Positions 16,843 through 24,699 of a stretch of DNA of 42,859 nt are shown one piece after another; position 1 is the first letter of the stretch; each line of letters begins with the position of its first letter. The translations under genes and the position numbers were made by a program. The stretch is from Mesorhizobium loti CJ3sym (GTDB lineage Bacteria; Pseudomonadota; Alphaproteobacteria; Rhizobiales; Rhizobiaceae), in contig NZ_AXAL01000001.1 of the NCBI RefSeq assembly GCF_000472785.1, forward strand, positions 583,206 through 626,064, read 5' to 3'. The notes beneath the pieces were generated by a model. That model searched no databases. It saw only the letters and a program-made list of their open reading frames with translations, and had not been told where the DNA came from.

Positions 16843-18024
16843 TTACTGCGCGGCCTCGCCAGCCGTGGCGTGACCGAATATGGCGGGAAAACCACGGGCA
16901 ACGCCGGTATCGACGGTGACGCTGGCGCTCATGCCGGTCCGCAACGCCATCTTGGCGTCGGGATCGGTCAGTTCCAGGCGCACAGGGATGCGCTGCGTGA
17001 CCTTGACCCAGTTGCCGGTGGCGTTCTGGGCGGGCAGCAGCGAAAATTCCGCGCCCGTTCCCGCACCGATCGCCTTGACCGTCGCCTCGAAAGTCTTGCC
17101 CGGATAGGTGTCGACGACGATCTCGGCCTTCTGGCCCGGCTTCATGTTGGTGAGCTGGGTTTCCTTGAAATTGGCATCGATCCAGGTGTCGTTGGTCTCG
17201 ACCAGCGAAAACAGCGGCGTGCCGGAGCCGACGAACTGGCCGACCTTGAAGGACGAGGCCTGGGAGATGACGCCATCGGCGGGCGCCTTCACCGTGGTCT
17301 GCGCCAGGTCGTAGGCGGCCTTGTCGCGCGCGGCGAGCGCGGCCATCACGGTCGGATGCTTGTCGGTTTCGATGTCGGGATTGCCGCCGAGCGCGGCCTT
17401 GGCGCTGATGATGCCTTGCTGGGCCACTGTGACCTGCTGCTTTGCCTTGTCGAGGTCGTTGCGGGCCTCATCCAGCGACGATTTGGCGTTGATGCCTTTC
17501 TGGGCGAGATCGGCGGCGCGGTCGTATTGCGACTGGGCGTAGTCGACCTCGCTGCTGGCGGACTTTTCCTGCGCCGTCGACTGGCTGTAGGCAGCGCGCA
17601 GCTGCTCGACATTGAGGCGCGCGCCGGCAACCGCGGCGTCGGCCTGGGCAAGCGCGATCCGGTAAGGCTCGGGGTCGATGGTGAATAGGAGGTCGCCCTG
17701 CTTGACCATCTGATGGTCCGATATGGCAACCTGGACGATGCGGCCCGCCGTATCCGAGGCGATCGACACCTTGGCCTGCTGCAGATTGGCGTTCTCGGTC
17801 TCCTGGTAGCGGCCGCCTGTGACCCAGACGTAGCCGCCGCCGATGACCAGCGCAGCAGGAAGCACAAACATCAAAAGCAAGCGGCCAATGCGGCGCTTTT
17901 TCTTTGGCGGCGAAGCCGGCTCTTGAACCGGAGGCGCTACCGCGACGGGAGCGGTAGCCGGCTGGGCCGGGGCTTCCATCTCCACCTCGGGGGCGTTTTT
18001 GTCTACCTTGGCTACGGCGTTCAT
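16843..18024 (-). CDS. emrA: HlyD/EmrA family membrane-fusion protein
   Basis: 393 residues. A Pro/Ala-rich cytoplasmic tail (1-45), one membrane segment around 48-70 (LLLMFVLPAALVIGGGYVWV), a barrel-sandwich half at about 85-120, a coiled-coil hairpin about 125-235 (LAQADAAVAGARLNVEQLRA onward) and the second half with VKAPADGVISQ and FSLVETNDTWIDANFKETQ. This is the periplasmic adaptor that links the EmrB pump to an outer-membrane channel. It overlaps the marR stop by four bases (ATGA), so MarR and EmrA are translationally coupled. emrB follows after a structured gap. Confidence 0.94.
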   Translation of the reverse strand: MNAVAKVDKNAPEVEMEAPAQPATAPVAVAPPVQEPASPPKKKRRIGRLLLMFVLPAALVIGGGYVWVTGGRYQETENANLQQAKVSIASDTAGRIVQVAISDHQMVKQGDLLFTIDPEPYRIALAQADAAVAGARLNVEQLRAAYSQSTAQEKSASSEVDYAQSQYDRAADLAQKGINAKSSLDEARNDLDKAKQQVTVAQQGIISAKAALGGNPDIETDKHPTVMAALAARDKAAYDLAQTTVKAPADGVISQASSFKVGQFVGSGTPLFSLVETNDTWIDANFKETQLTNMKPGQKAEIVVDTYPGKTFEATVKAIGAGTGAEFSLLPAQNATGNWVKVTQRIPVRLELTDPDAKMALRTGMSASVTVDTGVARGFPAIFGHATAGEAAQ

Positions 18025-18500
18025 GCTGCTGCGCCTTTCGTAGTCTCGACCTTTTCCGAGGACGATGAATCGCCATCCCCTAGATTCTGCGCCATCGCAT
18101 CGAGCGCCTTGATCAGGACGCGACGGTCCTCCGGCGAAACGCCGACGAGCGATTCCTCATAGACTTCGCCGGCGAGGCTCTTGACCTCGGCATAGGCGGC
18201 GCTCGCCTTGGCAGTCGGGAAAATCATCCGCACCCGGCGGTCGGCGGCGTCGGCGCGGCGTTCGATCCAGCCGCCCTCCTCCATCCGGTCGACAAGGCGC
18301 GAGACGCTGATCGGCTCGATTTCGAGCAGTTCGGCGAGCCGGGCCTGGGTGACGCCTTCCTCCTTGGCGACACGCACCATGAGCCGCCATTGCGCGGACG
18401 ACAGGCCAAGCCCGCTGGCGCGCGTCTCGAAGCGCTTGCGCAGCAGGCGCTGCACGTCGTGGATCAAAAATCCCAGTCTATCAATGCCATCTGAAACCAT
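18021..18500 (-). CDS. MarR family transcriptional repressor
   Basis: 159 residues. The winged helix-turn-helix is visible at about 33-105: LSSAQWRLMVRVAKEEGVTQ, then LAELLEIEPISVSRLVDRME as recognition region and the wing RRADAADRRVRMIF with the conserved DxRxR-like pattern (Asp-Arg-Arg-Val-Arg). It is the first gene of the marR-emrA-emrB operon and very likely represses it, responding to the exported compounds, as MarR/EmrR regulators do. The operator proposed at 18512-18531 lies in its own promoter. Confidence 0.94.
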   Translation of the reverse strand: MVSDGIDRLGFLIHDVQRLLRKRFETRASGLGLSSAQWRLMVRVAKEEGVTQARLAELLEIEPISVSRLVDRMEEGGWIERRADAADRRVRMIFPTAKASAAYAEVKSLAGEVYEESLVGVSPEDRRVLIKALDAMAQNLGDGDSSSSEKVETTKGAAA

Positions 18501-18506
18501 GAGCGA

Positions 18507-18535
18507 TACATATAATAAGCGTGCTTACTATTCAA
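18507..18535 (-). promoter_or_regulatory. marR-emrAB promoter with MarR operator
   Basis: Read on the minus strand: -35 box TTGAAT (18535-18530), 17-base spacer, -10 box TATGTA (18512-18507), seven bases before ATG 18500. A 20-bp inverted repeat with one mismatch, with core TAAGCGTGCTTA (18516-18527), covers 18512-18531 and so fills the spacer. Binding there would block RNA polymerase, consistent with autorepression. The -10 is close to the ATG, so the transcript may be leaderless or nearly so, or a more upstream promoter is used. Confidence 0.65.
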
Positions 18536-18742
18536 GACGTCAGTTGTGCTGGAAGCCGGCAAATATGCACGCCGTTTCGATTGGTGAAAGCCTCCGCGAC
18601 GATGCTGGCAACTGGTGGCGCTCCAAGAACCCGCCATAGCAAGGTGCGAGCCCCTGAGAGGTGCCCATTTGGGCGCTGCGGCCGCTGGTCGCGTATGACA
18701 TATTCATGTACAGCCGCAGTAAGGATCGGGGGGATCGAGACT

Positions 18743-19351
18743 ATGCCGACGCTTTATGCGCTCAAGCCGGCTTTCCAGGGAAGACTGCGGCCGCTGGTCA
18801 ACCGGCTGGCGGCAATCGGTGTCACCGCCAACAGCATCACCATCCTGGCGGCCCTGATGTCGATCGCGGCCGGAGCGGCCATCGCGATCTGGCATGAATG
18901 GCGCTGGCTGCTGCTGCTCATTCCCGTGGTGCTGTTCGTGCGCATGGCGCTCAATGCGGTGGATGGCATGCTGGCGCGCGAACACGGGCAGGCTTCGACG
19001 CTCGGCATGTATCTCAACGAGATTTGCGACGTCGTTTCGGACCTGGCGCTGATCCTGCCTTTCGCAGCCTTTCCGCTGTTCAGCGCATGGGGCGTCATCG
19101 CCTTCGCCATCGCTGCCGTGCTGACCGAGTTCGCCGGCGTGCTCGGCATCGCCGCCGGGATCGGACGCAATTACGCCGGGCCGTTCGGCAAGAGCGACAG
19201 GGCACTGGCGTTGGGCGTCGTGGCGGTCCTGTGCGCGGCCGGGCTGTGGCCGGCCTCAATCGCGCCGTTTGTGTTTCCGGCCATGGCAACGCTTTCGCTG
19301 CTGACCGCCATGAACCGGATACGCGCCGGCCTTATTGGCAGCGCCAGCTGA
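18743..19351 (+). CDS. CDP-alcohol phosphatidyltransferase family protein (YnbA-like)
   Basis: 202 residues, about six membrane helices. The family signature spans NAVDGMLAREHGQASTLGMY and LNEICDVVSD, but two of the four Asp of the consensus D-x2-DG-x2-AR-x8-G-x3-D-x3-D are Asn (first and third); the DG Asp and the last, catalytic-base Asp are kept. Such enzymes join a CDP-activated lipid to an alcohol. From memory E. coli YnbA (about 201 residues) has the same pattern, and the downstream genes match YnbC, YnbD and YnbB. ATG 18743 follows a purine-rich GGGGGGAT site; the frame to 18521 is not conserved. First gene of a six-gene operon; the 243-base gap to marR is divergent. Confidence 0.85.
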   Translation: MPTLYALKPAFQGRLRPLVNRLAAIGVTANSITILAALMSIAAGAAIAIWHEWRWLLLLIPVVLFVRMALNAVDGMLAREHGQASTLGMYLNEICDVVSDLALILPFAAFPLFSAWGVIAFAIAAVLTEFAGVLGIAAGIGRNYAGPFGKSDRALALGVVAVLCAAGLWPASIAPFVFPAMATLSLLTAMNRIRAGLIGSAS

Positions 19352-19387
19352 GCACCGAGGCTCGCCATGCCGCCAGAGGGGAAGACC

Positions 19388-21172
19388 ATGATGCACGGAC
19401 CGATTGCAGCAGCTGCGGAAAGCCTTGGGCGGCAAGCACAGGAGCGTGTCTTCCACAGCCATGACGGAACCGAGATCTTCTACCGGTTCTGGCCGGCGGC
19501 TTCCGCAAATGCCGAGGGCGCGGTGGTACTCTTCCACCGTGGCCACGAACATGGCGGCCGCATGGCCCATCTCGTCGATGAATTGCAGATGCCGGATCAC
19601 GCCTTCTATGCCTGGGATGCCCGTGGCAATGGCCGTTCGTCCGGCGAACGCGGCTACGCACCGTCCTTCTCGGCGCTGGTGCGCGACATCGACTGCTTCA
19701 TGCGCGAGATCGCCGCCATGGATGGCTTCGCCTCGCAGGATATCGCGCTGATCGCGCAGTCCTTCGGTGCCGTGCTTGCCGCCGCCTGGGTGCACGACTA
19801 CGCGCCGAAACTGCGTGCCATGGTGCTGGCCTCGCCGGCCTTTTCGGTCAAGCTCTACGTGCCTTTCGCCAAGGAAGGCATCGCGCTCTGGCAAAAGCTC
19901 AAGGGTCGCTTCTTCGTCAACTCCTACGTCAAGGCGAAATTCCTGACTCATGATCCCGTGCGCATCGCCTCTTTCGAGACCGATCCGCTGATCACGCGAC
20001 CGATCGCCTCCAACATCCTGGTCGAGCTCTACCAGCACGCCGCCCGTATCGTCGCCGACGCCCGCGCCATCACCGTGCCGACGCAGCTTCTTCTTTCAGG
20101 AAGCGACTGGGTGGTGCGCCACGGCCCGCAGCACGAATTCTTCGTCAATCTCGGCAGCCGGACCAAGGAACGCCATGTGTTGCCGGGCTTCTTCCACGAT
20201 ACGCTGGGCGAGCGCGACCGGACGCAGGCCCTCGACCTGATCCGGCCGTTCCTCGCCAGGCAGTTCACCGCGCCGGAGGCACCAGTCGACTTGAAGCAGG
20301 CGGATATCGCCGGCTACACGCGCGACGAGGCCGACCAGCTTGCCTCGCCGCTCGATCTGTTGTCGCCCAAGGGTCTCTATTGGGCATTCAGCCGCGCCTC
20401 CATTCGCATGGGCGCCTGGGTCTCGTCGGGCATGAAGGCCGGCATCACCACCGGCTTCGATTCCGGCTCGACGCTGGACTATGTCTACGAGAACAACGCG
20501 CGGGGGCTGACGCCGCTTGGCCGTTTCATCGACCGCATCTTCCTGGAGGCCATCGGCTGGCGCGGCATCCGCCAGCGCAAGCTGCATCTGGAAGAACTGA
20601 TCGGCTCGTGCCTGGCGGCACTCAAGGCTGCTGGCCGGCCGACGCACATCCTCGACATCGCCGCCGGCCACGGCCGCTACGTTCTCGATGCGGTCGTGAA
20701 GAGCCCCGACCAGCCGGCAAGCGTTCGTCTGCAGGATTATTCCGACCTCAATGTCGGGCTTGGCCGCAAGCTGATCGCCGAGCGGCAATTGCCGCCCAAC
20801 GTCTCGTTCCAACGCGCCGACGCTTTCGATGCCGACATGCTCGCCGCGATCGACCCGGCGCCGGACCTCGCCATCGTTTCCGGCCTCTACGAACTGTTCT
20901 CCGACAATGCGATGATCGCCCGCTCGCTCGGTGGATTGGCCCGCGCCATGCAGCCGGGCAGCCTGCTGCTCTACACCAACCAGCCCTGGCATCCGCAGCT
21001 CGAGATGATCGCGCGAAGCCTGACCTCGCATCGCGGCGGCCAGGCCTGGGTCATGCGCCGGCGCACGCAACGCGAGATGGACCAGCTCGTCGAGGCCGCC
21101 GGTTTCGAGAAACTCGACCAGCGCATCGACCAATGGGGCATCTTCACCGTCTCGGTCGCGCGACGCCTGTAG
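19388..21172 (+). CDS. Alpha/beta hydrolase - SAM methyltransferase fusion (YnbC-like)
   Basis: 594 residues. N-terminal alpha/beta hydrolase (about 20-290) of the monoacylglycerol-lipase/serine-aminopeptidase type: HRGHEHGGR oxyanion-side block, YAWDARGNGRSSG, and nucleophile Ser 125 in AQSFGAV (GxSxG variant with Ala first), with FFHDTLGE carrying a probable catalytic His. C-terminal class I methyltransferase (about 350-594): motif I LDIAAGHG at 422-429 and acidic VRLQDYSDLN after it. This two-domain order and length match E. coli YnbC (about 585). It probably acts on the lipid head group made by the neighbours. AGGGG six bases before ATG 19388 supports this start; ATG 19367 also has a GAGG site. 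Confidence 0.87.
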   Translation: MMHGPIAAAAESLGRQAQERVFHSHDGTEIFYRFWPAASANAEGAVVLFHRGHEHGGRMAHLVDELQMPDHAFYAWDARGNGRSSGERGYAPSFSALVRDIDCFMREIAAMDGFASQDIALIAQSFGAVLAAAWVHDYAPKLRAMVLASPAFSVKLYVPFAKEGIALWQKLKGRFFVNSYVKAKFLTHDPVRIASFETDPLITRPIASNILVELYQHAARIVADARAITVPTQLLLSGSDWVVRHGPQHEFFVNLGSRTKERHVLPGFFHDTLGERDRTQALDLIRPFLARQFTAPEAPVDLKQADIAGYTRDEADQLASPLDLLSPKGLYWAFSRASIRMGAWVSSGMKAGITTGFDSGSTLDYVYENNARGLTPLGRFIDRIFLEAIGWRGIRQRKLHLEELIGSCLAALKAAGRPTHILDIAAGHGRYVLDAVVKSPDQPASVRLQDYSDLNVGLGRKLIAERQLPPNVSFQRADAFDADMLAAIDPAPDLAIVSGLYELFSDNAMIARSLGGLARAMQPGSLLLYTNQPWHPQLEMIARSLTSHRGGQAWVMRRRTQREMDQLVEAAGFEKLDQRIDQWGIFTVSVARRL

Positions 21173-21185
21173 GACCAGCCGAGGC

Positions 21186-22526
21186 ATGCCGACTGACCCT
21201 GAAGCTTCGCAATCCGCAGCCACCGTCGCCGCCGAACCCTATGGCCGAGTGGTCGTCAGGGCAGCGTTGTGGCTGGCCTTCCTGGCGCCGTTCTTCTACC
21301 TGACTTATGGCTTCGCCAACTGGCTGGCGTCGCGGCGCGACGATGTCGGCAGCATCGTGTTCTCCTGGGAACACAACATCCCATTCGTCGCTTGGACCAT
21401 CGTGCCCTACTGGTCGATCAACCTGTTCTACGGGCTGTCGCTGCTGCTCAATGACAACCGGCAAGGGGTCGACCGCCTGGCCGGCCGCTTTCTCACCGCG
21501 CAGCTCGTCGCCGTCACTTGCTTCATCCTGTTCCCACTAACGGCGACGTTCGTGCGGCCGCCAACGACCGGCCTGCCGGGCTTCATGTTTGCCGTGCTTG
21601 GCGGTTTCGACAAGCCGTTCAACCAAGCGCCCTCGCTGCACATCGCGCTGCTGGTGATCATCTGGGATCATTGGCGCCACCGGCTCGGTGGCCTTCTCCT
21701 GCCGCTCTGGCACGGCTGGTGCTTCCTGATCGGCGCCTCGGTGCTGACGACATGGCAGCATCATTTCATCGACATCCCGACCGGGGCACTGCTCGGCTTT
21801 TTTGCGCTGTGGCTGTTTCCGCGCGGCGGCGACTTGCCGTTTTCAGCCGCCCGGCTGACCAGCGATGCGAAAGCCCGTCGGCTGGCGCTGTCCTATGCAC
21901 TGGGCAGCGTCCTTGCGCTGGCCGGTGCCGTGTTCGGCGCATTCTTTTCCGCCGTCGCACTCATCCTGCTTTGGCCAGCCCTGTCGTTGGCCATCGTCGC
22001 CCTCGCCTATGCCGGGGCCGGCGCCAAGGTGTTCCAGAAATCCACAGACGGCAGCATCGCGCTCGCCAGCCGCGTCCTACTCTTGCCTTACCGTCTCGGT
22101 GCCAGGACAAACATATGGGCCTGGACACGTGATCTTGCTCCGCAGGCGGCGGTGGCCGATGGCGTCTTTCTCGGGCGCTTTCCCACAGCAAGCGAGGCCA
22201 ACGGCTTCGGCACGGTCATCGACCTCGCGGCCGAACTTGAAAAACCGGCGAGAGCGACTTGCCGCTGGATCAGCTTGCCGATGGTCGACCTGCTGCCGCC
22301 ACCCGTGACGACGCGGCAACAGGCAGCCGGCGCGCTGGAGAAAGCGCGACGCGACGGCACGGTGCTTGTCTGCTGCGCGCTCGGCTTCCAACGCAGTGCC
22401 GGCGTTGTCACCGAATGGCTGGTGGCCACCGGCAGGGCCAAGACACCGGCCCTGGCTCGCGAGATGCTGATGGCCACTGGGCGGCCGGTCCATCTTGCCG
22501 AGGCCGTGGAGCGGGCGGCATCATGA
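21186..22526 (+). CDS. PAP2 phosphatase - dual-specificity phosphatase fusion (YnbD-like)
   Basis: 446 residues. The N-terminal two thirds are a membrane PAP2-type domain with several helices; PSLH at 149-152 and HHFID at 192-196 stand for the usual PSGH and HxxxD motifs, while the first PAP2 motif (KX6RP) is not clear. The last third is a cytosolic dual-specificity phosphatase domain with the CX5R loop at Cys 397 to Arg 403 (CALGFQRS). The same fusion is known in E. coli YnbD (about 430). A lipid phosphatase and a phosphate-ester phosphatase in one chain would suit removal of a phosphate from a phosphorylated lipid head group. Starts 13 bases after YnbC-like and overlaps the next ATG. Confidence 0.87.
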   Translation: MPTDPEASQSAATVAAEPYGRVVVRAALWLAFLAPFFYLTYGFANWLASRRDDVGSIVFSWEHNIPFVAWTIVPYWSINLFYGLSLLLNDNRQGVDRLAGRFLTAQLVAVTCFILFPLTATFVRPPTTGLPGFMFAVLGGFDKPFNQAPSLHIALLVIIWDHWRHRLGGLLLPLWHGWCFLIGASVLTTWQHHFIDIPTGALLGFFALWLFPRGGDLPFSAARLTSDAKARRLALSYALGSVLALAGAVFGAFFSAVALILLWPALSLAIVALAYAGAGAKVFQKSTDGSIALASRVLLLPYRLGARTNIWAWTRDLAPQAAVADGVFLGRFPTASEANGFGTVIDLAAELEKPARATCRWISLPMVDLLPPPVTTRQQAAGALEKARRDGTVLVCCALGFQRSAGVVTEWLVATGRAKTPALAREMLMATGRPVHLAEAVERAAS

Positions 22527-22966
22527 CGGGCAATGCCTATCAGGAAAGCACCGATCGCTTCGCCCGCATGCTGATGCGGCAGGCCGCCTGGCCGGCCGCA
22601 ATCGTGGTGGCCGCAAACATCCTTGCGCCGCTGGCCGCTTCGGCGCGCGGCGCCTTCGAGACCTTGCACGCTGCCCTCTCCCTGTCGCTCGCCGCCGCGA
22701 GTGCGGTTGCCGTGCTGGCGCTGTCGGCGCTGCTGGCATTCGATGCGCTGCTGTTCCGGCTGATGGCCAGCCATGACGACGAGACTTCCGGTGGTGCCGC
22801 GGTGGACAATATGCTGGCGCGCATGCGCCTGAAGCCGCTGCCGCCTTCCACACGTTCGCTCGACGACCGCATGGCCGGTACGCGCCGGTTGCTCATCAGG
22901 CAACGCGCCGCCCTTGGCCTGTTCGTGGCGATGCTTTTGGCGGCCGGATTTTGGGCGCCGCGATGA
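22523..22966 (+). CDS. Unrecognised small membrane protein in the lipid operon
   Basis: 147 residues, not assigned to any family I know. ATG 22523 overlaps the preceding stop as ATGA, and its own stop overlaps the plsC start as ATGA, so it is translationally coupled on both sides. Two long hydrophobic stretches near 20-40 and 45-75 (AALSLSLAAASAVAVLALSA region), a charged middle with RMRLKPLPPSTRSLDDRMAG, and a last membrane segment at the C-terminus ending FWAPR. The gene has no counterpart that I recall in E. coli ynbABCD. Probably an inner-membrane partner of the lipid enzymes. Confidence 0.75.
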   Translation: MTGNAYQESTDRFARMLMRQAAWPAAIVVAANILAPLAASARGAFETLHAALSLSLAAASAVAVLALSALLAFDALLFRLMASHDDETSGGAAVDNMLARMRLKPLPPSTRSLDDRMAGTRRLLIRQRAALGLFVAMLLAAGFWAPR

Positions 22967-23625
22967 GCAAGCTTGCGCTGAAGACCTTCACCCTGCTGCA
23001 GACGGTAACTTCCGTCGGCCTCTCGGCGCTGGCCTGGGTGGTGACCGGGGTGCGTCCGATCTGGAACGGCAGCCTGCCGTCGGACCGGCAGCGCATCTAT
23101 TTCGCCAACCACACCAGCCATGGCGACTTCATCCTTCTGTCGGCCTGCCTCAGCGAAAAGGAGCGCGCGATCACCCATGCCGTGGCGGCCGGCGAGTATT
23201 GGGGAAAATCGCGGCTGCGCCGCTTCATCGCCGAAGATATGCTGTCGTCCGTGCTCATCAACCGGCAATGGACGAAGCCAGAGGAAAACCCGATCGAGAT
23301 CATGCTGTCGGTCCTCGACCAGGGCCACTCGCTGATCCTGTTTCCCGAAGGCACCCGCAACATGACCGAGGAGCCGCTGCTGGCCTTCCGCTCCGGGCTC
23401 TACAATTTGTCGATGGCGCGCCCGGAGGTCGAGCTGATTCCGTGCTGGATCGAGAACATGTCGCGCGTGCTGCCCAAGGGCCAGTTCCTGCCAGTTCCGC
23501 TTTTGTGCCGCGTGGTCTTCGGCGCGCCGGTGACGGTGGCCCCGGGCGAAGAGCGCCGCGCCTTTCTCGACCGAGCCCACGCCACGCTCCTGGCGCTCAA
23601 CCCGCGCCCTGAACGAGACGATTGA
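22963..23625 (+). CDS. 1-acyl-sn-glycerol-3-phosphate acyltransferase family (PlsC-like)
   Basis: 220 residues from ATG 22963. Acyltransferase motifs are clear: NHTSHGDF with His 50 and Asp 55 (HX4D catalytic pair) and FPEGTR at 127-132; motif IV-like VELIPCWIENM follows, and an N-terminal hydrophobic segment anchors it to the membrane. PlsC enzymes acylate lysophosphatidic acid to phosphatidic acid, the substrate of CdsA-type enzymes, and a cdsA-like gene follows directly with a TGATG overlap. It could also acylate a dedicated lysolipid of this pathway. Upstream TTG 22951 is an unlikely alternative start. Confidence 0.9.
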   Translation: MSKLALKTFTLLQTVTSVGLSALAWVVTGVRPIWNGSLPSDRQRIYFANHTSHGDFILLSACLSEKERAITHAVAAGEYWGKSRLRRFIAEDMLSSVLINRQWTKPEENPIEIMLSVLDQGHSLILFPEGTRNMTEEPLLAFRSGLYNLSMARPEVELIPCWIENMSRVLPKGQFLPVPLLCRVVFGAPVTVAPGEERRAFLDRAHATLLALNPRPERDD

Positions 23626-24560
23626 TGCGCCACGACGTCTCAATTTTGATCATCGGCCTGCTGGTGGTGCTGACGACCGCCAGCATCGTCGCCGCCATAC
23701 TTTCGGCGCGGGCGCCGAAGCCGCTCAGTTCGACGCTGGTCAATCTCACCCAACGTATCAACGCCTGGTGGGTGATGGTGGCGCTGATGACGGTCGCCTT
23801 CTTCTTCGGCCGCTACGGCATGACCATCCTGTTCGCGCTGATTTCCTTCGCGTCGCTGCGCGAATTCGTGACGCTGACGCACACACGCCGCAGCGACCAT
23901 TGGGTGCTGCTTGGCATGTTCGGCATCATCATCCCGTTTCAATACTGGCTGGTGTGGACCGCCTGGTACGGGCTCTTCGTCATCTTCATTCCGGTCTACT
24001 GCTTCCTGCTGATGCCGGCCATCACCGCGCTGCATGGCGACACCGAACGCTTCCTCGAGCGGATCGCTGCGCAGCAATGGGCTGTCATGATCTCGGTCTA
24101 TTGCGTCAGCCATGTGCCAGCGCTGCTGACGCTCGACGTGCCGGGCTTTGAAGGCCGCAACTTGTTGCTGATCGCCTTCCTGATCATCGTCGTGCAAGGC
24201 AGCGACGTGCTGCAATACATCTTCGGAAAGCTGTTTGGAAAACACCGTTTCTCGCCGACCGTCTCGCCGTCGAAAACCTGGGAAGGCCTGATCGGCGGAG
24301 TGGTGTCGGCGAGCCTGCTCGGCGCGCTCTTGTCGTTCGTGACGCCGTTTTCGCCGCTGCAGGCGGCTTGCGTGGCCTTCGTCGTCTGTTCGATGGGGTT
24401 TCTGGGCGGGCTGGTGGCTTCGGCCATCAAGCGCGACCAGGGCGTCAAGGACTGGGGCCATCTCATCGAAGGCCATGGCGGCATGATGGACCGCACCGAC
24501 AGCCTCGTCTTCGCGGCCCCGATCTTCTTTCACATCGTGCGCTATTTCTGGACGGTCTGA
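23625..24560 (+). CDS. CdsA-like phosphatidate cytidylyltransferase (YnbB-like)
   Basis: 311 residues with about eight membrane helices. The CDS family signature is present near the C-terminus: SAIKRDQGVKDWG and EGHGGMMDRTDS (consensus SxxKRxxxxKD and GHGGxxDRxD), and SPSKTWEGLIGG before it. Such enzymes make CDP-diacylglycerol from phosphatidate and CTP. A housekeeping cdsA is expected elsewhere in the genome, so this copy probably feeds a dedicated CDP-lipid to the YnbA-like transferase. ATG 23625 overlaps the plsC stop (TGATG). Last gene of the six-gene operon; a family B repeat follows. Confidence 0.9.
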   Translation: MRHDVSILIIGLLVVLTTASIVAAILSARAPKPLSSTLVNLTQRINAWWVMVALMTVAFFFGRYGMTILFALISFASLREFVTLTHTRRSDHWVLLGMFGIIIPFQYWLVWTAWYGLFVIFIPVYCFLLMPAITALHGDTERFLERIAAQQWAVMISVYCVSHVPALLTLDVPGFEGRNLLLIAFLIIVVQGSDVLQYIFGKLFGKHRFSPTVSPSKTWEGLIGGVVSASLLGALLSFVTPFSPLQAACVAFVVCSMGFLGGLVASAIKRDQGVKDWGHLIEGHGGMMDRTDSLVFAAPIFFHIVRYFWTV

Positions 24561-24566
24561 ACCGGC

Positions 24567-24699
24567 TAGAGCGTTTCATCGTTTCACGGAAACGGCGAAC
24601 CACGCTATCTCTTTGTTTTTACGCAATTCCCAAGGGAAAGCGCTGTGCGCTTTTCTCGGGAAAACCGCTCACACTTTTCCTGGAATTGCTATAGCGTGG
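24567..24699. repeat. Mosaic palindromic intergenic element, family B copy 2
   Basis: Shares with 11006-11106 the TAGAGCG start, a GTTTCACGGAAAC hairpin, and the arms GCAATTCC (24623-24630) / GGAATTGC (24682-24689). It carries an extra insert with stem AAAGCGC / GCGCTTT near 24637-24653, and an outer pair CACGCTAT (24601-24608) / ATAGCGTG (24691-24698). It fills the gap between two convergent genes; the permease stop codon (24700-24702) begins right after it. Confidence 0.85.

Noticed and set aside
16619..16873. Small frame in the emrA-emrB gap
   Set aside because: 84 codons, no ribosome site or recognisable sequence, and it runs through the nested palindrome and into emrA antisense.
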